Source: Balneolaceae bacterium (GTDB taxonomy: Bacteria > Bacteroidota > Rhodothermia > Balneolales > Balneolaceae). From it: a stretch of 48,378 nucleotides of DNA. Where the stretch lies: NCBI GenBank assembly GCA_020832285.1, contig JAFIFB010000130.1, positions 1-48,378 on the forward strand, written 5' to 3'. Shown piece by piece: positions 26,306-35,636 of the stretch. Position 1 is the stretch's first letter. The number at the start of each line of letters is the position of its first letter. A model generated the notes under the pieces. That model was not told the origin of the DNA. It ran no database searches and was given only the letters and a program-made list of their open reading frames with translations. A program made the translations under genes and the position numbers.

Positions 26306-26355
26306 CAATATCTGAACGGCGGCTCCCTGTAGTGTTTCCGTTCTTGTCACTCAAT

Positions 26356-26955
26356 ATGAATAAGAAAAAAACAAAAAGCTTTAAACGCAGTTTCATCGAA
26401 TGGGGTGCAATAATAGGGGTTATTTTACTGCTCTATGTAACAGGGTGGCACACCGAGGTCATGGGTACAATGCAGCGTGGTTTGCTGGCTACAGGCCTCA
26501 TCAAGCCCGACATTCCGACCCTGAGTGAGGATTTCCCGGCAGCAAGCACAGAATTTTATTTCGCCCGAGATGACGGTCGCGTGATTTCTCTGGCTGAGTT
26601 TGAAGGCAATGTGGTCTTTATGAATGTGTGGGCCACCTGGTGTCCGCCATGTATTGCAGAAATGCCATCTATTCAGAATTTATACAACCGGGTTGGATCT
26701 TTGGAAAATGTCTCTTTTCTGCTTGTTTCTCTGGATGAGGAGTTCGATCGCGCCATCGAGTTTATGGAACGTCGCAACTTTGATATGCCTGTTTATCACT
26801 TCCGGTCGAGGGCACCGGGTGTGTATGAAAGTACAGTGATCCCGACTACCTATGTGATTTCGGCCGATGGAAGGCTTGCCCTCGAAAAGCGCGGGCTGGC
26901 CAAATACGACACTGATGAGTTTGAACAATTTATCCGGAAACTGGCTGGAGAGTGA
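26356..26955 (+). CDS. TlpA/ResA-like membrane-anchored thioredoxin
   Basis: This is a thiol-disulfide protein of 199 residues. One N-terminal membrane helix (about 14-30) leaves the thioredoxin domain (about 55-199) in the periplasm. The active site is WCPPC (Cys96 and Cys99), preceded by FMNVWATW and followed by a cis-proline segment VIPTTYVISADG. It is likely a reductant for periplasmic disulfides, for example in cytochrome c maturation or for lipoproteins. I use ATG 26356 although the frame also allows GTG 26332. It follows mrp by 50 bp and may be co-transcribed. It ends 16 bp from a convergent gene. Confidence 0.88.
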   Translation: MNKKKTKSFKRSFIEWGAIIGVILLLYVTGWHTEVMGTMQRGLLATGLIKPDIPTLSEDFPAASTEFYFARDDGRVISLAEFEGNVVFMNVWATWCPPCIAEMPSIQNLYNRVGSLENVSFLLVSLDEEFDRAIEFMERRNFDMPVYHFRSRAPGVYESTVIPTTYVISADGRLALEKRGLAKYDTDEFEQFIRKLAGE

Positions 26956-26971
26956 AAGAGAGTAACCGGGT

Positions 26972-28699
26972 TCAGTTAAAAAACAACAGCTTTCGGCTCC
27001 TGACCTGATCTCCCACCACGATCCGGTAGATATAAACTCCGCTTGATAAACCGTTCATATCTACTTCCACTTCATAACGGCCTGATTGCTGCATGGAATT
27101 CACCAGAGTTTGAACCCGCTGGCCATGCACAGTGTACAAATCCAGTAATACATGAGCGTCCTCAGACAGGGCATAAGGTATTTTTGGTGCGGGATTTTCC
27201 GGAACCACTGGATTCGGATAACTTTGATCCAGCTTTACAATTTTTTCTACCTCGAGTGCTTCCCCCCGCAGCGGTACAGAGATGGGTGACTGTTCGTTTT
27301 TAGCGTTGTGAAATACCGACATTGTGGTTGAATGCCTTCGTTCAACTCTTGGCCTGTAGAGAATGGTTATTTCTGTGGATTCTCCCGGCTCAAGGCTGAA
27401 ATTATTATTTCCGACAATCGTAAAATTGTCATCGTCAATTTCGACTGCGCCAGACATCGTTTCAACTGATGAGGTATCACTGCTTATGACCAGCTTTTTT
27501 TCAATGACTTCCCCTGCATTTGTCACCCCAAAATCGATCTGTCTCCGGTCCAAAGCGATAACAGCATCTGCTGCAAGAAAACTGAGACATCCTATACCTA
27601 ACGGCCAGCCCATATCAGCGAGCATACCGCAAAAAAGAGGCCCTGGTGAATGGATGGCCTGTGCCCGGTCCATCTGAGGCCGCATCAGTGCATTTACAGT
27701 ACCAGAAAACGTCTGTTGATCCACGTGGGAGAAACTGGAACCGGAGCTCCACTCTCTCGGTGAATAGAGTTTTGCAAGATCCCCGTCAAGGGTTCCGCGA
27801 GTCTCGACGCCGTCAAAAAAGACTCCGCCTCTTTGGCCGGTCAAGGCCTGATATAAATCTTCTGAAGGGTTTGGATAAACGTTTTCATCCAATAATGGAA
27901 CAGAGCTGCCGTCAACTGCAAACCTGTCGAGAATAACCGGGGCCGGCGGGGTACCCAGCCCCCATTCTGCTATACCTAAAAATTCAGATTCATTTTCTTC
28001 ATCTTCAGGCACATACATTGTTCCAAAATACCCAATACCATGGCCGACTTCATGAAGTACCACCGTTACAAAATCGATCAGGTTTGCAGGTGTGTTTGCA
28101 TCCGTACCAAAGTACCAGTTCCTGAAATCGCAATTGATATTAACGGAAATATCATAATCAACTGGATTTTGCAACTGATCCCGGATTGCAACTCCCGTCA
28201 TGGCTGTAATTTGTGCCAGTGAATAATATGTATTTGGCTCGCCAACTGTAGATGATTGCACCACGACCCCCTGGTATGGACCTGCACTCCCAAGAGTTAC
28301 ACCACCCTCAGGGCCCGTGTCAAATTCCCTCCATACTGCCTGCACTTTCAGCGGAACATCTGACTGCAAATGAAGCCCCCAGATATCGAGTGCGTATTCA
28401 AAGGCATTCATAGCATCGGATGGCCAGGTTGTATCCCCGCAGGAGTTTCCTGTCGATATGCCAAAATCTACTTCAAATGATGCCGTAGTGGCTCCGGCCT
28501 GGATTTTCTGCTGCATTTCTCTGCTCGGACGAATATGCAAATGGGCATTCACATCGGTGGGATCAAGCACACAAACATGTTCAGCATTTGGAATCGTTTT
28601 AACCTGCAAATCATCAATTTCAATCTGCTGTGCTGAAATTGAACTCCAGCCGAATACAAACAAGTAGGCAAAAAACAGGAATGATAGCTTTTTAGTCAT
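26972..28699 (-). CDS. Secreted metalloprotease-like protein with a T9SS sorting domain
   Basis: This 575-residue paralogue of the product at 1760-3973 shares the order signal peptide (to ISAQ), C-x-LDPTDVNAH, a mid-domain, HEVGHGIGYFG (His216, Glu217, His220), GSSFSHVDQQTFSGTVNALM and IHSPGPLFCGMLADMGWPLG. It lacks the three Fn3 modules and instead has a beta-sandwich of about 100 residues (ASPM-SPD-2-Hydin/abnormal-spindle-like, EPGESTEITILYRP). It ends with a T9SS C-terminal domain (SYPNPVVPE to the end). The zinc motif again has Gly where metzincins place the third ligand. It is transcribed alone, convergent to the TlpA-like gene. Confidence 0.82.
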   Translation of the reverse strand: MTKKLSFLFFAYLFVFGWSSISAQQIEIDDLQVKTIPNAEHVCVLDPTDVNAHLHIRPSREMQQKIQAGATTASFEVDFGISTGNSCGDTTWPSDAMNAFEYALDIWGLHLQSDVPLKVQAVWREFDTGPEGGVTLGSAGPYQGVVVQSSTVGEPNTYYSLAQITAMTGVAIRDQLQNPVDYDISVNINCDFRNWYFGTDANTPANLIDFVTVVLHEVGHGIGYFGTMYVPEDEENESEFLGIAEWGLGTPPAPVILDRFAVDGSSVPLLDENVYPNPSEDLYQALTGQRGGVFFDGVETRGTLDGDLAKLYSPREWSSGSSFSHVDQQTFSGTVNALMRPQMDRAQAIHSPGPLFCGMLADMGWPLGIGCLSFLAADAVIALDRRQIDFGVTNAGEVIEKKLVISSDTSSVETMSGAVEIDDDNFTIVGNNNFSLEPGESTEITILYRPRVERRHSTTMSVFHNAKNEQSPISVPLRGEALEVEKIVKLDQSYPNPVVPENPAPKIPYALSEDAHVLLDLYTVHGQRVQTLVNSMQQSGRYEVEVDMNGLSSGVYIYRIVVGDQVRSRKLLFFN

Positions 28700-28922
28700 A
28701 CAGAAGCAGGTCCGGGACTGATTAGTAAATTAATTTTATAGGCATGTTGTGAATACATTCTCAATACCGGGCCATGCAGAACATAACTGGTGAGAAAGCA
28801 GCTGTATGTACAACAGTTTTAATCAAACGAAATCAGATAAACCGGAGTTTGTCTATCTGAGACCATTGGAAAAAAGATTTAAAGTCTAACGTACAAAAAC
28901 TTTAAGATTATAAAGTTATTTC

Positions 28923-29420
28923 ATGAAAACAGAAAAACACAAAATTACATTCAAATCTGTTGCCGGATTCGTTTTCTGGCTTGGCATCTGTTACTTCACA
29001 GCCTGGATCGGAGCACAGGTTTCTCCAGGTATCGCTTCTTCAGTTTGGTACGACTCCATTCAAAAACCTGACTGGAATCCCCCTGCCTGGGTGTTCGGGC
29101 CGGTTTGGACCACACTTTACACGATGATGGGTGTGGCAGGTTGGCTTGTCTGGAAAAATTATGGATTTACAGATGCAAAAGCCGCTTTGTCTGTATTTTT
29201 AATTCAATTAATTCTGAATGGGCTTTGGTCTCAAATATTCTTTGGGTTGCAAGAGCCGGGATGGGCATTTCTTGAAATCATCCTGCTCTTGGCTGCAATC
29301 ATCCTTACCACAATCTTGTTCTTTGAAAAAAACCGAGTGGCTGGTTGGCTGATGATTCCCTACATCCTTTGGGTAAGTTTTGCCACGGTGCTAAACGGCG
29401 CAATTTGGTGGCTGAACTGA
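28923..29420 (+). CDS. tspO: TspO/MBR family tryptophan-rich sensory protein
   Basis: This is a 165-residue membrane protein with five helices and many tryptophans. The family signature is in the first loop (WYDSIQKPDWNPPAWVFGPVW), followed by TLYTMMGVAGWLVW, LNGLWSQIFFGL and the final helix LWVSFATVLNGAIWWLN. TspO binds porphyrins and is linked to tetrapyrrole and stress regulation, as known for other bacteria. ATG 28923 is the natural start. It stands alone, with a REP-like element just downstream. Confidence 0.94.
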   Translation: MKTEKHKITFKSVAGFVFWLGICYFTAWIGAQVSPGIASSVWYDSIQKPDWNPPAWVFGPVWTTLYTMMGVAGWLVWKNYGFTDAKAALSVFLIQLILNGLWSQIFFGLQEPGWAFLEIILLLAAIILTTILFFEKNRVAGWLMIPYILWVSFATVLNGAIWWLN

Positions 29421-29842
29421 GATGATGCACTTCTCTCACTAAGAGATTTCCGGGTTATGCCAGCGCATACACCGAACTTTAAATCAGGACCACCGTGGGA
29501 ATGGCTGTCCCGGAACATTCAGTTTCGCCGGGCGGGATTTGCTGCCTGACGATACCCACTGGGGAATTGAACCTCCCACTTGTTTCGCCGCTCCGCTGCG
29601 AAACACTTCTCCGGCTGCTCCGCTGCCGGAATATGGAACTTCAATCGAAGCATTAGGTTTTACGCAGCAGAGCAGCTTCAGGGGTGTTCCGGAGCAGAGC
29701 GCCGGAACAAGGAATTCGGAGCTCCGGAACAAGTAATGCAGTATACCAACCCCAAAAAACAGAAAATTAAAAAAATTCTGTAAGAATTTATTCAGATGAG
29801 GTTCATACATATATACATCAAAAATAAAAAAGCGATGTACCT
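29421..29842. other. Intergenic region between tspO and the RAYT gene, 422 bp
   Basis: Holds the upstream REP-like repeat copy (29575-29736). The stretch 29437-29574 contains GC-rich fragments (TTTCGCCGGGCGGG and GTCCCGGAAC) that look like remnants of further REP-like sequence, but I see no complete third copy. No other gene is visible. Confidence 0.6.
29575..29736. repeat. 162-bp REP-like element, copy 1 (upstream of RAYT)
   Basis: Three hairpins in a row: TTTCGC/GCGAAA (29583-29603), CCGGC/GCCGG (29611-29629), and GTTCCGG/CCGGAAC (29686-29708). The first two have loops containing GCTCCGCT; the third has the nearly complementary loop AGCAGAGCG. A direct copy, about 85 percent alike by eye, lies downstream of the transposase at 30410-30571. 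Together they frame the RAYT gene, as REP sequences commonly do around RAYT genes. Confidence 0.85.
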
Positions 29843-30379
29843 ATGGGAAGAACTCGTTACAGAATTCATGAAACGGAATATCCTTATTTCATCACGAGCA
29901 GTATCGTTAGAGGTTATCCGGTCTTTTCAAATATATTAGCTGCAAATATCATACTCGATTCACTTACATTTTTGCAAAACCAAAGAGATACAAAACTTTA
30001 CGCTTATGTCATTATGGAGAATCATCTTCATATGATCGTTCAGTCAGACAAACTGCCAAAACATTTGAGATCCTTTAAATCGTGGACCGCACGTGCAATT
30101 ATTGATCAGTTTGAGCAACAGGGCCATACAAGGCTTCTTCACAAACTCCGAATGGCAAAAAAACCATCGCATACCGATTCACAGTATCAGGTATGGCAGG
30201 AAGGGTGTCATCCTAAACAAATACTTTGGAATAATATGATGATTCAGAAAATTGAGTACATCCATAATAATCCTGTGAAAAGAGGATTTGTTGACAAGCC
30301 GGAGGACTGGAGATATACTTCAGCCCGAAATTATTTGGGTATGAAAGGCCTTGTCGAAGTATCATTATTCCATTTTTGA
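29843..30379 (+). CDS. REP-associated tyrosine transposase (RAYT, Y1_Tnp family)
   Basis: This is a 178-residue HUH-type single-stranded-DNA nuclease of the IS200/IS605-related RAYT family. The HUH pair is at His61 and His63 in YVIMENHLHMIV, and the likely catalytic tyrosine is in KIEYIHNNPVKRG (about residue 139). The closing DWRYTSARNYLG segment is typical. RAYT proteins bind and cut REP hairpins and are thought to have spread them over genomes; they are usually single-copy, domesticated and without TIRs. Here the gene sits between two direct copies of a three-hairpin element, its likely substrate. The start ATG at 29843 begins the conserved MGRTRYRI. Confidence 0.93.
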   Translation: MGRTRYRIHETEYPYFITSSIVRGYPVFSNILAANIILDSLTFLQNQRDTKLYAYVIMENHLHMIVQSDKLPKHLRSFKSWTARAIIDQFEQQGHTRLLHKLRMAKKPSHTDSQYQVWQEGCHPKQILWNNMMIQKIEYIHNNPVKRGFVDKPEDWRYTSARNYLGMKGLVEVSLFHF

Positions 30380-30409
30380 AATTTCAGTAATTTTCATCTT
30401 GACACCCCA

Positions 30410-30571
30410 CCCACTTGTTTCGCCGCTCCGCAGCGAAACACTACTCCGGCTGCTCCGCTGCCGGAATCCGGAACTTCAATCGAATCAGAAGGTTTTCACG
30501 CAGCAGAGCAGCTTCAGGGCTGTTCCGGAGCGGAGCACCGGAACAAGAATGCAGAACACCGGAACAAGTAA
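30410..30571. repeat. 162-bp REP-like element, copy 2 (downstream of RAYT)
   Basis: A direct copy of 29575-29736 of the same length. Its three hairpins keep their stems. The third loop, AGCGGAGCA, is the exact reverse complement of the second loop, TGCTCCGCT, so the second and third hairpins form an inverted REP pair (BIME-like). Both copies end in CCGGAACAAGTAA. It lies 30 bp after the transposase stop. Confidence 0.85.
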
Positions 30572-30620
30572 GGATCGTAGGACAGGACAGGGGCTTATTT
30601 CTGGATAATAAAAAATTTTT

Positions 30621-31064
30621 TTACCCTCGCAAGTCAACTTCTGACTGACCGCGTCCACCTGATTTGTCATTGAAAATTTGCAAAAAAATCTCTTGTGCTT
30701 CCGAAAAGCCACTATATTTAAAACACTCTACACCAGGCGAGCCATTAATCATTGCAGATACAGTTTTACGGCCGGCCTCCCTATACAAACAAACCACCCG
30801 CTTACCCATCTCAATAGCTCTTCCGATTTCGTACCCAACTCCCAGTGACGGAGTGGTGACCTCGGCAATCACAATATCCGACTCCCTCAGCCAGTCCATA
30901 TCCTCGTCGTGAATTTGTCGGTCGGTCTTGGAGTGATCTATCGAGTCGAAACCGATGTGTTCGGTGAGAACGGTTCCGTATTGCTTCAGGTCATCGATAA
31001 GCTGTTTGTAAATTTCGGCATCCTGCCGGCCTCCGCGGATCGAGCCTGAGAAGTAGATTTTCAT
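30621..31064 (-). CDS. Nucleoside 2-deoxyribosyltransferase / DNPH1-like nucleotide N-hydrolase
   Basis: This is a 147-residue protein with the Rossmann-like fold of the nucleoside deoxyribosyltransferase superfamily. YFSGSIRGGRQD near the N-terminus and GVGYEIGRAIEMGKRVVCLYR (which holds the catalytic Glu of the family) are most like mammalian DNPH1/Rcl, which splits 2'-deoxynucleoside 5'-monophosphates. DIVIAEVTTPSLG lies between them. It may cleanse the nucleotide pool of modified deoxynucleotides. The gene overlaps the upstream oxidoreductase gene by 4 bp (ATGA), so the two are co-translated. Confidence 0.85.
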   Translation of the reverse strand: MKIYFSGSIRGGRQDAEIYKQLIDDLKQYGTVLTEHIGFDSIDHSKTDRQIHDEDMDWLRESDIVIAEVTTPSLGVGYEIGRAIEMGKRVVCLYREAGRKTVSAMINGSPGVECFKYSGFSEAQEIFLQIFNDKSGGRGQSEVDLRG

Positions 31065-31747
31065 GAATGATTGCTCTTTATTTGTTTGGATGCATCAATC
31101 ATCTCTCGAAACTGATAGATGTTAAATTCTTCCCTCCCCTGTTTGCCAGCCCAGACCATTGCTGCTGCTACATCATCAGCATCGATAGGTTTCATTCGTG
31201 AGGGAAGTAAAAACGAAAACGTATTCATCACAATCTTGCCAATCGTTTCTCCGGGGCGCGACTCATTACGCTCACCCAGCAAAATGGATGGACGAAAGAT
31301 GGAAACCGATGGCACCCCTGAATCTTTCACCTCATCCTCCACCTCCCCTTTTAGCTTCAGGTAAAAACTGCCCGAGCTGCTGTCGGCCCCCACCGAGGAG
31401 ACCAGAAGAAAGCGGGGGCAGCCTGTCTCGGCACAGAACTTTGCCGCATTAACGGGAATGTCGTAATCCACCTTTCTGTAGGCCTCTTCATCGCCATCCA
31501 CCTTTCTCTGGGTTGTTCCAACAGTGCAGAACACTGCATCACTCCCATTAATGGCACTGCGGAACTGTTCCAGGTTGGAAAAGTCGATCACCTGAACGTT
31601 CGTTTTCGGTCCTGACAGTTCCACCGGCCGGTGTGAAAGAACTCGAACACTGCCAACGTAATCATCCTCCTGAAGCTTTACCAGCAGCCGGCTGCCGATT
31701 AGTCCGGTAGCGCCAATAAGGGTGGCGGTTTTAATGGGTTTTGGCAT
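31061..31747 (-). CDS. NAD(P)H-binding atypical short-chain dehydrogenase
   Basis: This is a 228-residue cytoplasmic protein of the atypical SDR type that resembles HTATIP2/TIP30 and YtfG-like proteins. The dinucleotide loop GATGLIGSRLL is at the N-terminus. DAVFCTVGTTQRKV and FLLVSSVGADSSS follow, with YLKLKGEVEDEV at the Tyr-x-x-x-Lys position, then RPSILLGER. It is probably an NADPH-binding oxidoreductase or regulator; the substrate is unknown. Its TGA overlaps the start of the DNPH1-like gene (ATGA). Confidence 0.85.
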   Translation of the reverse strand: MPKPIKTATLIGATGLIGSRLLVKLQEDDYVGSVRVLSHRPVELSGPKTNVQVIDFSNLEQFRSAINGSDAVFCTVGTTQRKVDGDEEAYRKVDYDIPVNAAKFCAETGCPRFLLVSSVGADSSSGSFYLKLKGEVEDEVKDSGVPSVSIFRPSILLGERNESRPGETIGKIVMNTFSFLLPSRMKPIDADDVAAAMVWAGKQGREEFNIYQFREMIDASKQIKSNHS

Positions 31748-32018
31748 GGTTTTGTTTTATTGAAATTTGAATCTGAACAGTTTCGCCATCAATCTATATT
31801 TCTCACATAACTCATTTTCCGAAAAACTTAAAATATCGAACTCAATGGCTTGCAAACAATGATTTGTAGTGCTACATCTATAATAATATTCAAGAATTTT
31901 AATAAATCTTATTTAGTTAAAATCTAAAACATAGGAGTACTTTTTCATTTTTTTGTAGCCACTTCATCGTCAATTTTCGGAACTTGAAATAATTGCAGAA
32001 TCAAACAGATATCCCAAA

Positions 32019-34460
32019 TTAAAAAGCTGCAATTTCACTCTCTTTATTTTTGATAAGCTCCGCATGTTCCGGGTGGCACGTCATCACCAAAACCTGCCGG
32101 TCGTTGGCAAATTCCTCTATCGCCTTTGATGCCTTATCCCGCCGCTCTGGATCCATATCCACCATCGGATCATCCAGAACAATGAATCCGGTTTGATCCT
32201 GCAGAAAATACTCTGTTAAAGCAAACCGCCAGGCAAGAGCGACAATATCTTTGGTTCCGTGAGAGAGCAGTTCATAGGTAAGCGGACGGCCATCATCGGT
32301 TTGAAATGTGGCTGGTAAATCCCCGTTCATTTGTACACTATCAAAGCGATTGCCCGCCATCTGCTGCAGCCATTTCAGAAAGCTCTCTTCCAGGCCACAG
32401 TAGGTATTGGCATCCATCGACTCAAGTATCTCACTGGACCGCTTCCTTACATTAGCCAGCGTTTCAGCTTCATGGCGGATTCGGTCAAAATCAGCCTCCG
32501 TTTCTTCCAGCATCTTTTCAAGCTCTTCAGATGATGTATCCGGTGCATTCGCCTCTTTGGATGTTTTCTCGAGCTTCTTTTCGTTGATTCGATGATCTAA
32601 CCCGCGGATTTCGTGATCTAACGAATCAACTTTTTCAATAAATTCATCCGCAGAATCAAACCCTTCCGGAAGTTCCGGCAATTGCTCTATCTCACCGCTT
32701 ATATCTTTGATCGATTTTGAGATATCAGCCAGTTCCAGGATCACATCATCTATTGATTCATACCTTTTTTTCCAATTTTCCAATTTCTCATTGGCTTCAT
32801 TCGCCTCTTTGGACAGTCCATTTAACTCGGTCTGTTTATCTACCAAATCATTGCTGATCTCCTCCAGCGAACGAACCTTGTCAAGATCTCCGAGTTCTTC
32901 CAATTCCTTCTTTAATTCCTCTTCACTCTTGCCGTCCAGTTCAGATCTGTAAAGTTTTTCTGTATTGTCCTTTTCCTGCAATTTTTGGCGGTACAGTTCA
33001 GCCAATGACTCCGCGCTTTGAACCGTATCAACGTCCAGCTCCTTCAATAACTTCTGCAGATCTTTCTCCTTTGAAGAGAGCTCTTTAAGCGTGTTCTCCA
33101 GATCCCCTTCACCGGAAAAAACCTCAATATCAACACCATCGATGTTTATTGAAAATCCACCCGCAGCACTTTTTTCGATCGATTTCCCTGACGGAATTTT
33201 TAACCTTTCAACCTCTTTTCCGCTTTCTTTGAATTCGATTGATTGATCTGAATCAGATCTCATTCGCAGTGTAAGCCGTGCCCCTTCCACCTGCCCTTTC
33301 AGGTTATTGATTTCTGAACGAAGTTCTCTTAACTGCTTTATATCAGCGGGCATCAATTTCTTCGCCTCTTTTACTTCCTTTTGGGCAGCTTTAACCCTGG
33401 CGCTTAAATTTTCGAGCTTTTTCAGCTTTAACTGTAATTGCTCGGCTTTCTGCTTGTTTTGAGCAAGTGTCTGCTCCTTTTTCAGTGACTGAATGCTATC
33501 CTGAAGCTTATCCTGTTTGGGCTTCAGCTGCTTAAGCCGATCTTCCATCACCGGCCACTTTTGACTAATCTCAAGCAGCCCTTTTCTTTTCTCTGTTGCG
33601 GTTTCCAGTCTCAATTCCAGTTGTTGTCTTTGGCTGATCCCTTTCTTTAGCGGCTGGAGTTTTTCAAATTCTGTTATGAGCTCTTTCTGTTTCCCGATCA
33701 GATCAGAAAGTTTCTTATTCAACAGATCCAATTCATCCTCAAATCGCCTGGCCTCGTCCAGGTGCAGCCGGAGTTGTTCTTTCTGATAATAGGCATCCAG
33801 AACTTTTCCGGTTCCTGTTTTGTAAGGATTACTGATCCCTCGATTTTTTTCCGGGTATTCCTGCTCCCGGTCCCACCGCTTGAAATACTCTTCATACCGA
33901 TTATCCAGCAGTTCCCTGAACCGGTCGACCGACACCCCACCGGTTTCCATCAAATTCTGACGCAGGATATCTCCCAGCTCCTTGCGAACGCCATCTTCTT
34001 GTTCCATTTCACGAATGGTGTGATGCAGGCCGGACTGATCCGCAAGCAATATCGTTCGTAGTGTGGCGGCAGTTACCGGCAGCAGTTCTTCGATTCTCTG
34101 TTGAACCTGTTCCTCGTCCGTGATCTCAGTGTCGTCTGCCAGGTGAAGAAAAGCACTACCCTGACGATTTCCTTTTTTCCACGCTTTCCGGATTCGAATG
34201 GTGTTCTGATTCTCGTCCAGCAGTTCCAGATCCACACGAATCACATCTCCGCCGGAAGAAGGGAAAAACCGTCCCATTTCGCTTTCAACTTTGGTCGTTG
34301 TTAATGATGTGGTTGTCAGCAGCCCGTTCAAAATAGCGTGATAGATGGTGGACTTTCCCGCTTCATTTGGCCCAAGCAGAACGTTTAATCCGTTTTTAAA
34401 AACAATCGTTTTATCACGAATACCGGCAAACGGGTGCAGTTTAATCGATTTTAGTTTCAT
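32019..34460 (-). CDS. Rad50/SbcC-like SMC ATPase, YhaN type
   Basis: This is an 813-residue ABC-type ATPase with an N-terminal half-domain (Walker A GPNEAGKST, 30-38) and a C-terminal half-domain. The latter has a signature near LLSHGTKDIVALAWRFAL and Walker B FIVLDDPMVDMDP. Between them, residues about 190-700 are highly charged and coiled-coil-like. No CxxC zinc hook is visible at the coiled-coil apex, unlike Rad50 or SbcC; YhaN-type proteins also lack it. It overlaps the nuclease gene by 4 bp (ATGA), so the two subunits are probably made in balance. The likely role is end processing, repair, or defence against foreign DNA. Confidence 0.88.
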   Translation of the reverse strand: MKLKSIKLHPFAGIRDKTIVFKNGLNVLLGPNEAGKSTIYHAILNGLLTTTSLTTTKVESEMGRFFPSSGGDVIRVDLELLDENQNTIRIRKAWKKGNRQGSAFLHLADDTEITDEEQVQQRIEELLPVTAATLRTILLADQSGLHHTIREMEQEDGVRKELGDILRQNLMETGGVSVDRFRELLDNRYEEYFKRWDREQEYPEKNRGISNPYKTGTGKVLDAYYQKEQLRLHLDEARRFEDELDLLNKKLSDLIGKQKELITEFEKLQPLKKGISQRQQLELRLETATEKRKGLLEISQKWPVMEDRLKQLKPKQDKLQDSIQSLKKEQTLAQNKQKAEQLQLKLKKLENLSARVKAAQKEVKEAKKLMPADIKQLRELRSEINNLKGQVEGARLTLRMRSDSDQSIEFKESGKEVERLKIPSGKSIEKSAAGGFSINIDGVDIEVFSGEGDLENTLKELSSKEKDLQKLLKELDVDTVQSAESLAELYRQKLQEKDNTEKLYRSELDGKSEEELKKELEELGDLDKVRSLEEISNDLVDKQTELNGLSKEANEANEKLENWKKRYESIDDVILELADISKSIKDISGEIEQLPELPEGFDSADEFIEKVDSLDHEIRGLDHRINEKKLEKTSKEANAPDTSSEELEKMLEETEADFDRIRHEAETLANVRKRSSEILESMDANTYCGLEESFLKWLQQMAGNRFDSVQMNGDLPATFQTDDGRPLTYELLSHGTKDIVALAWRFALTEYFLQDQTGFIVLDDPMVDMDPERRDKASKAIEEFANDRQVLVMTCHPEHAELIKNKESEIAAF

Positions 34461-35560
34461 TTCTGCACCTCTTTGATCAGTTCGTAGGCCATCTGAAGTT
34501 CGGCCTCATTTTCTTCCGGGATAGAGGAGAGCAACTGTTCTGGAAAAGACCCATCGGTAAACTCCTTTCGGATCTGCTCTTCGGTTACCTTGCGCCGGAG
34601 TTCTGAATCGTCCAGTTTGAGTTCAACCACGGCCTTCCGGATGCTTTGCCTTTTTTCCCGCCACTGTTCATACAGTTCAGGTTCCAGTCGGCCGGAGACG
34701 TCGAGTTTAAGAATAGTGTGGTTAAATTCGTTACCTTCGAACTCCTTCAAAAGCTTTTCTAAATCAGATTCACTATTCAGGCTTCTCATCATATTGCGAA
34801 ACCGGTACGCTCCGGTGCTCAGAATCTCCGTTGAGATCAACTTATTTTCATCGATAGTATGCAGAAATGCACGTCCTTCATGGCTGCAATCGAAACCATC
34901 CGGTTCGGGGGTACCGGGATTGAATATGATATCCTTTTTGCCCGGCTTTTCCGGCCAAGTGATATGCGTGTGGCCCATCAGCCAGATATCCACACCGGAA
35001 CTGTTCAGCTCCCGAACGGTCATCGGAAAATAGTGCTGATTAAAATCAGGGGACACACCTTCGATACTGCCGTGAGCGATTCCGATATGAATTTTATCCG
35101 GCTTTTTTTCCTCATCATCTATCCAGCCAGTAGCATTCTCTGCCGAGTGTTTGGCGTGGCAGGGAGCAGGCCAGACCATTGCATTCAGATCATATTCACT
35201 CAGATCCACCGGTTCTTTTTCATCCAATACCAGAACGTTTTCTCCCGCCTCTTTTTTAAACCGGTCCCAGAGCTGGCTGTCTTCGGTGATATAGTCGTGA
35301 TTACCGGGCAGAATCAGGGCTGCATTTCCCTCAAACTTATTTATAGCATGGACACACTCTAATATTTCACCAACTTTAATCCTTGGTGATTGAAAAAGAT
35401 CTCCTGCAATGGCGAAAATATCAGCATTTTTTTCGTTGGCCATTCCAACCAATTTTTCAAGTGTGACGTACCGGGCCTGAGCCAGTTTATTGCTGGCTTC
35501 CGGATGGTTTTTGAAACGGAGGCCGAGGTGGTGGTCGGCGGTGTGGAAGATGTTTATCAT
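34457..35560 (-). CDS. Mre11/SbcD-like metallophosphoesterase nuclease, YhaO type
   Basis: This is a 367-residue calcineurin-like phosphoesterase. Metal-site motifs are in the right order: HTADHHLG (6-13), AGDLFQSPR, LPGNHDY, IGIAHGSIEG and LMGHTHITWP. The last 110 residues are helical and basic and would bind the ATPase partner. It is the nuclease half of an SbcCD/Mre11-Rad50-type complex, encoded upstream of the ATPase with a 4-bp overlap. The pairing with an ATPase lacking a zinc hook points to the YhaO/YhaN branch. A regulator gene of the AlbA_2 type lies 76 bp upstream. Confidence 0.9.
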   Translation of the reverse strand: MINIFHTADHHLGLRFKNHPEASNKLAQARYVTLEKLVGMANEKNADIFAIAGDLFQSPRIKVGEILECVHAINKFEGNAALILPGNHDYITEDSQLWDRFKKEAGENVLVLDEKEPVDLSEYDLNAMVWPAPCHAKHSAENATGWIDDEEKKPDKIHIGIAHGSIEGVSPDFNQHYFPMTVRELNSSGVDIWLMGHTHITWPEKPGKKDIIFNPGTPEPDGFDCSHEGRAFLHTIDENKLISTEILSTGAYRFRNMMRSLNSESDLEKLLKEFEGNEFNHTILKLDVSGRLEPELYEQWREKRQSIRKAVVELKLDDSELRRKVTEEQIRKEFTDGSFPEQLLSSIPEENEAELQMAYELIKEVQK

Positions 35561-35636
35561 GACTGTTTCAACCTCTATTTCTGACCCGAATGTCTGGGGT
35601 TTTCCATTTATTCTTTAATATCATGTGAAAAAAATT

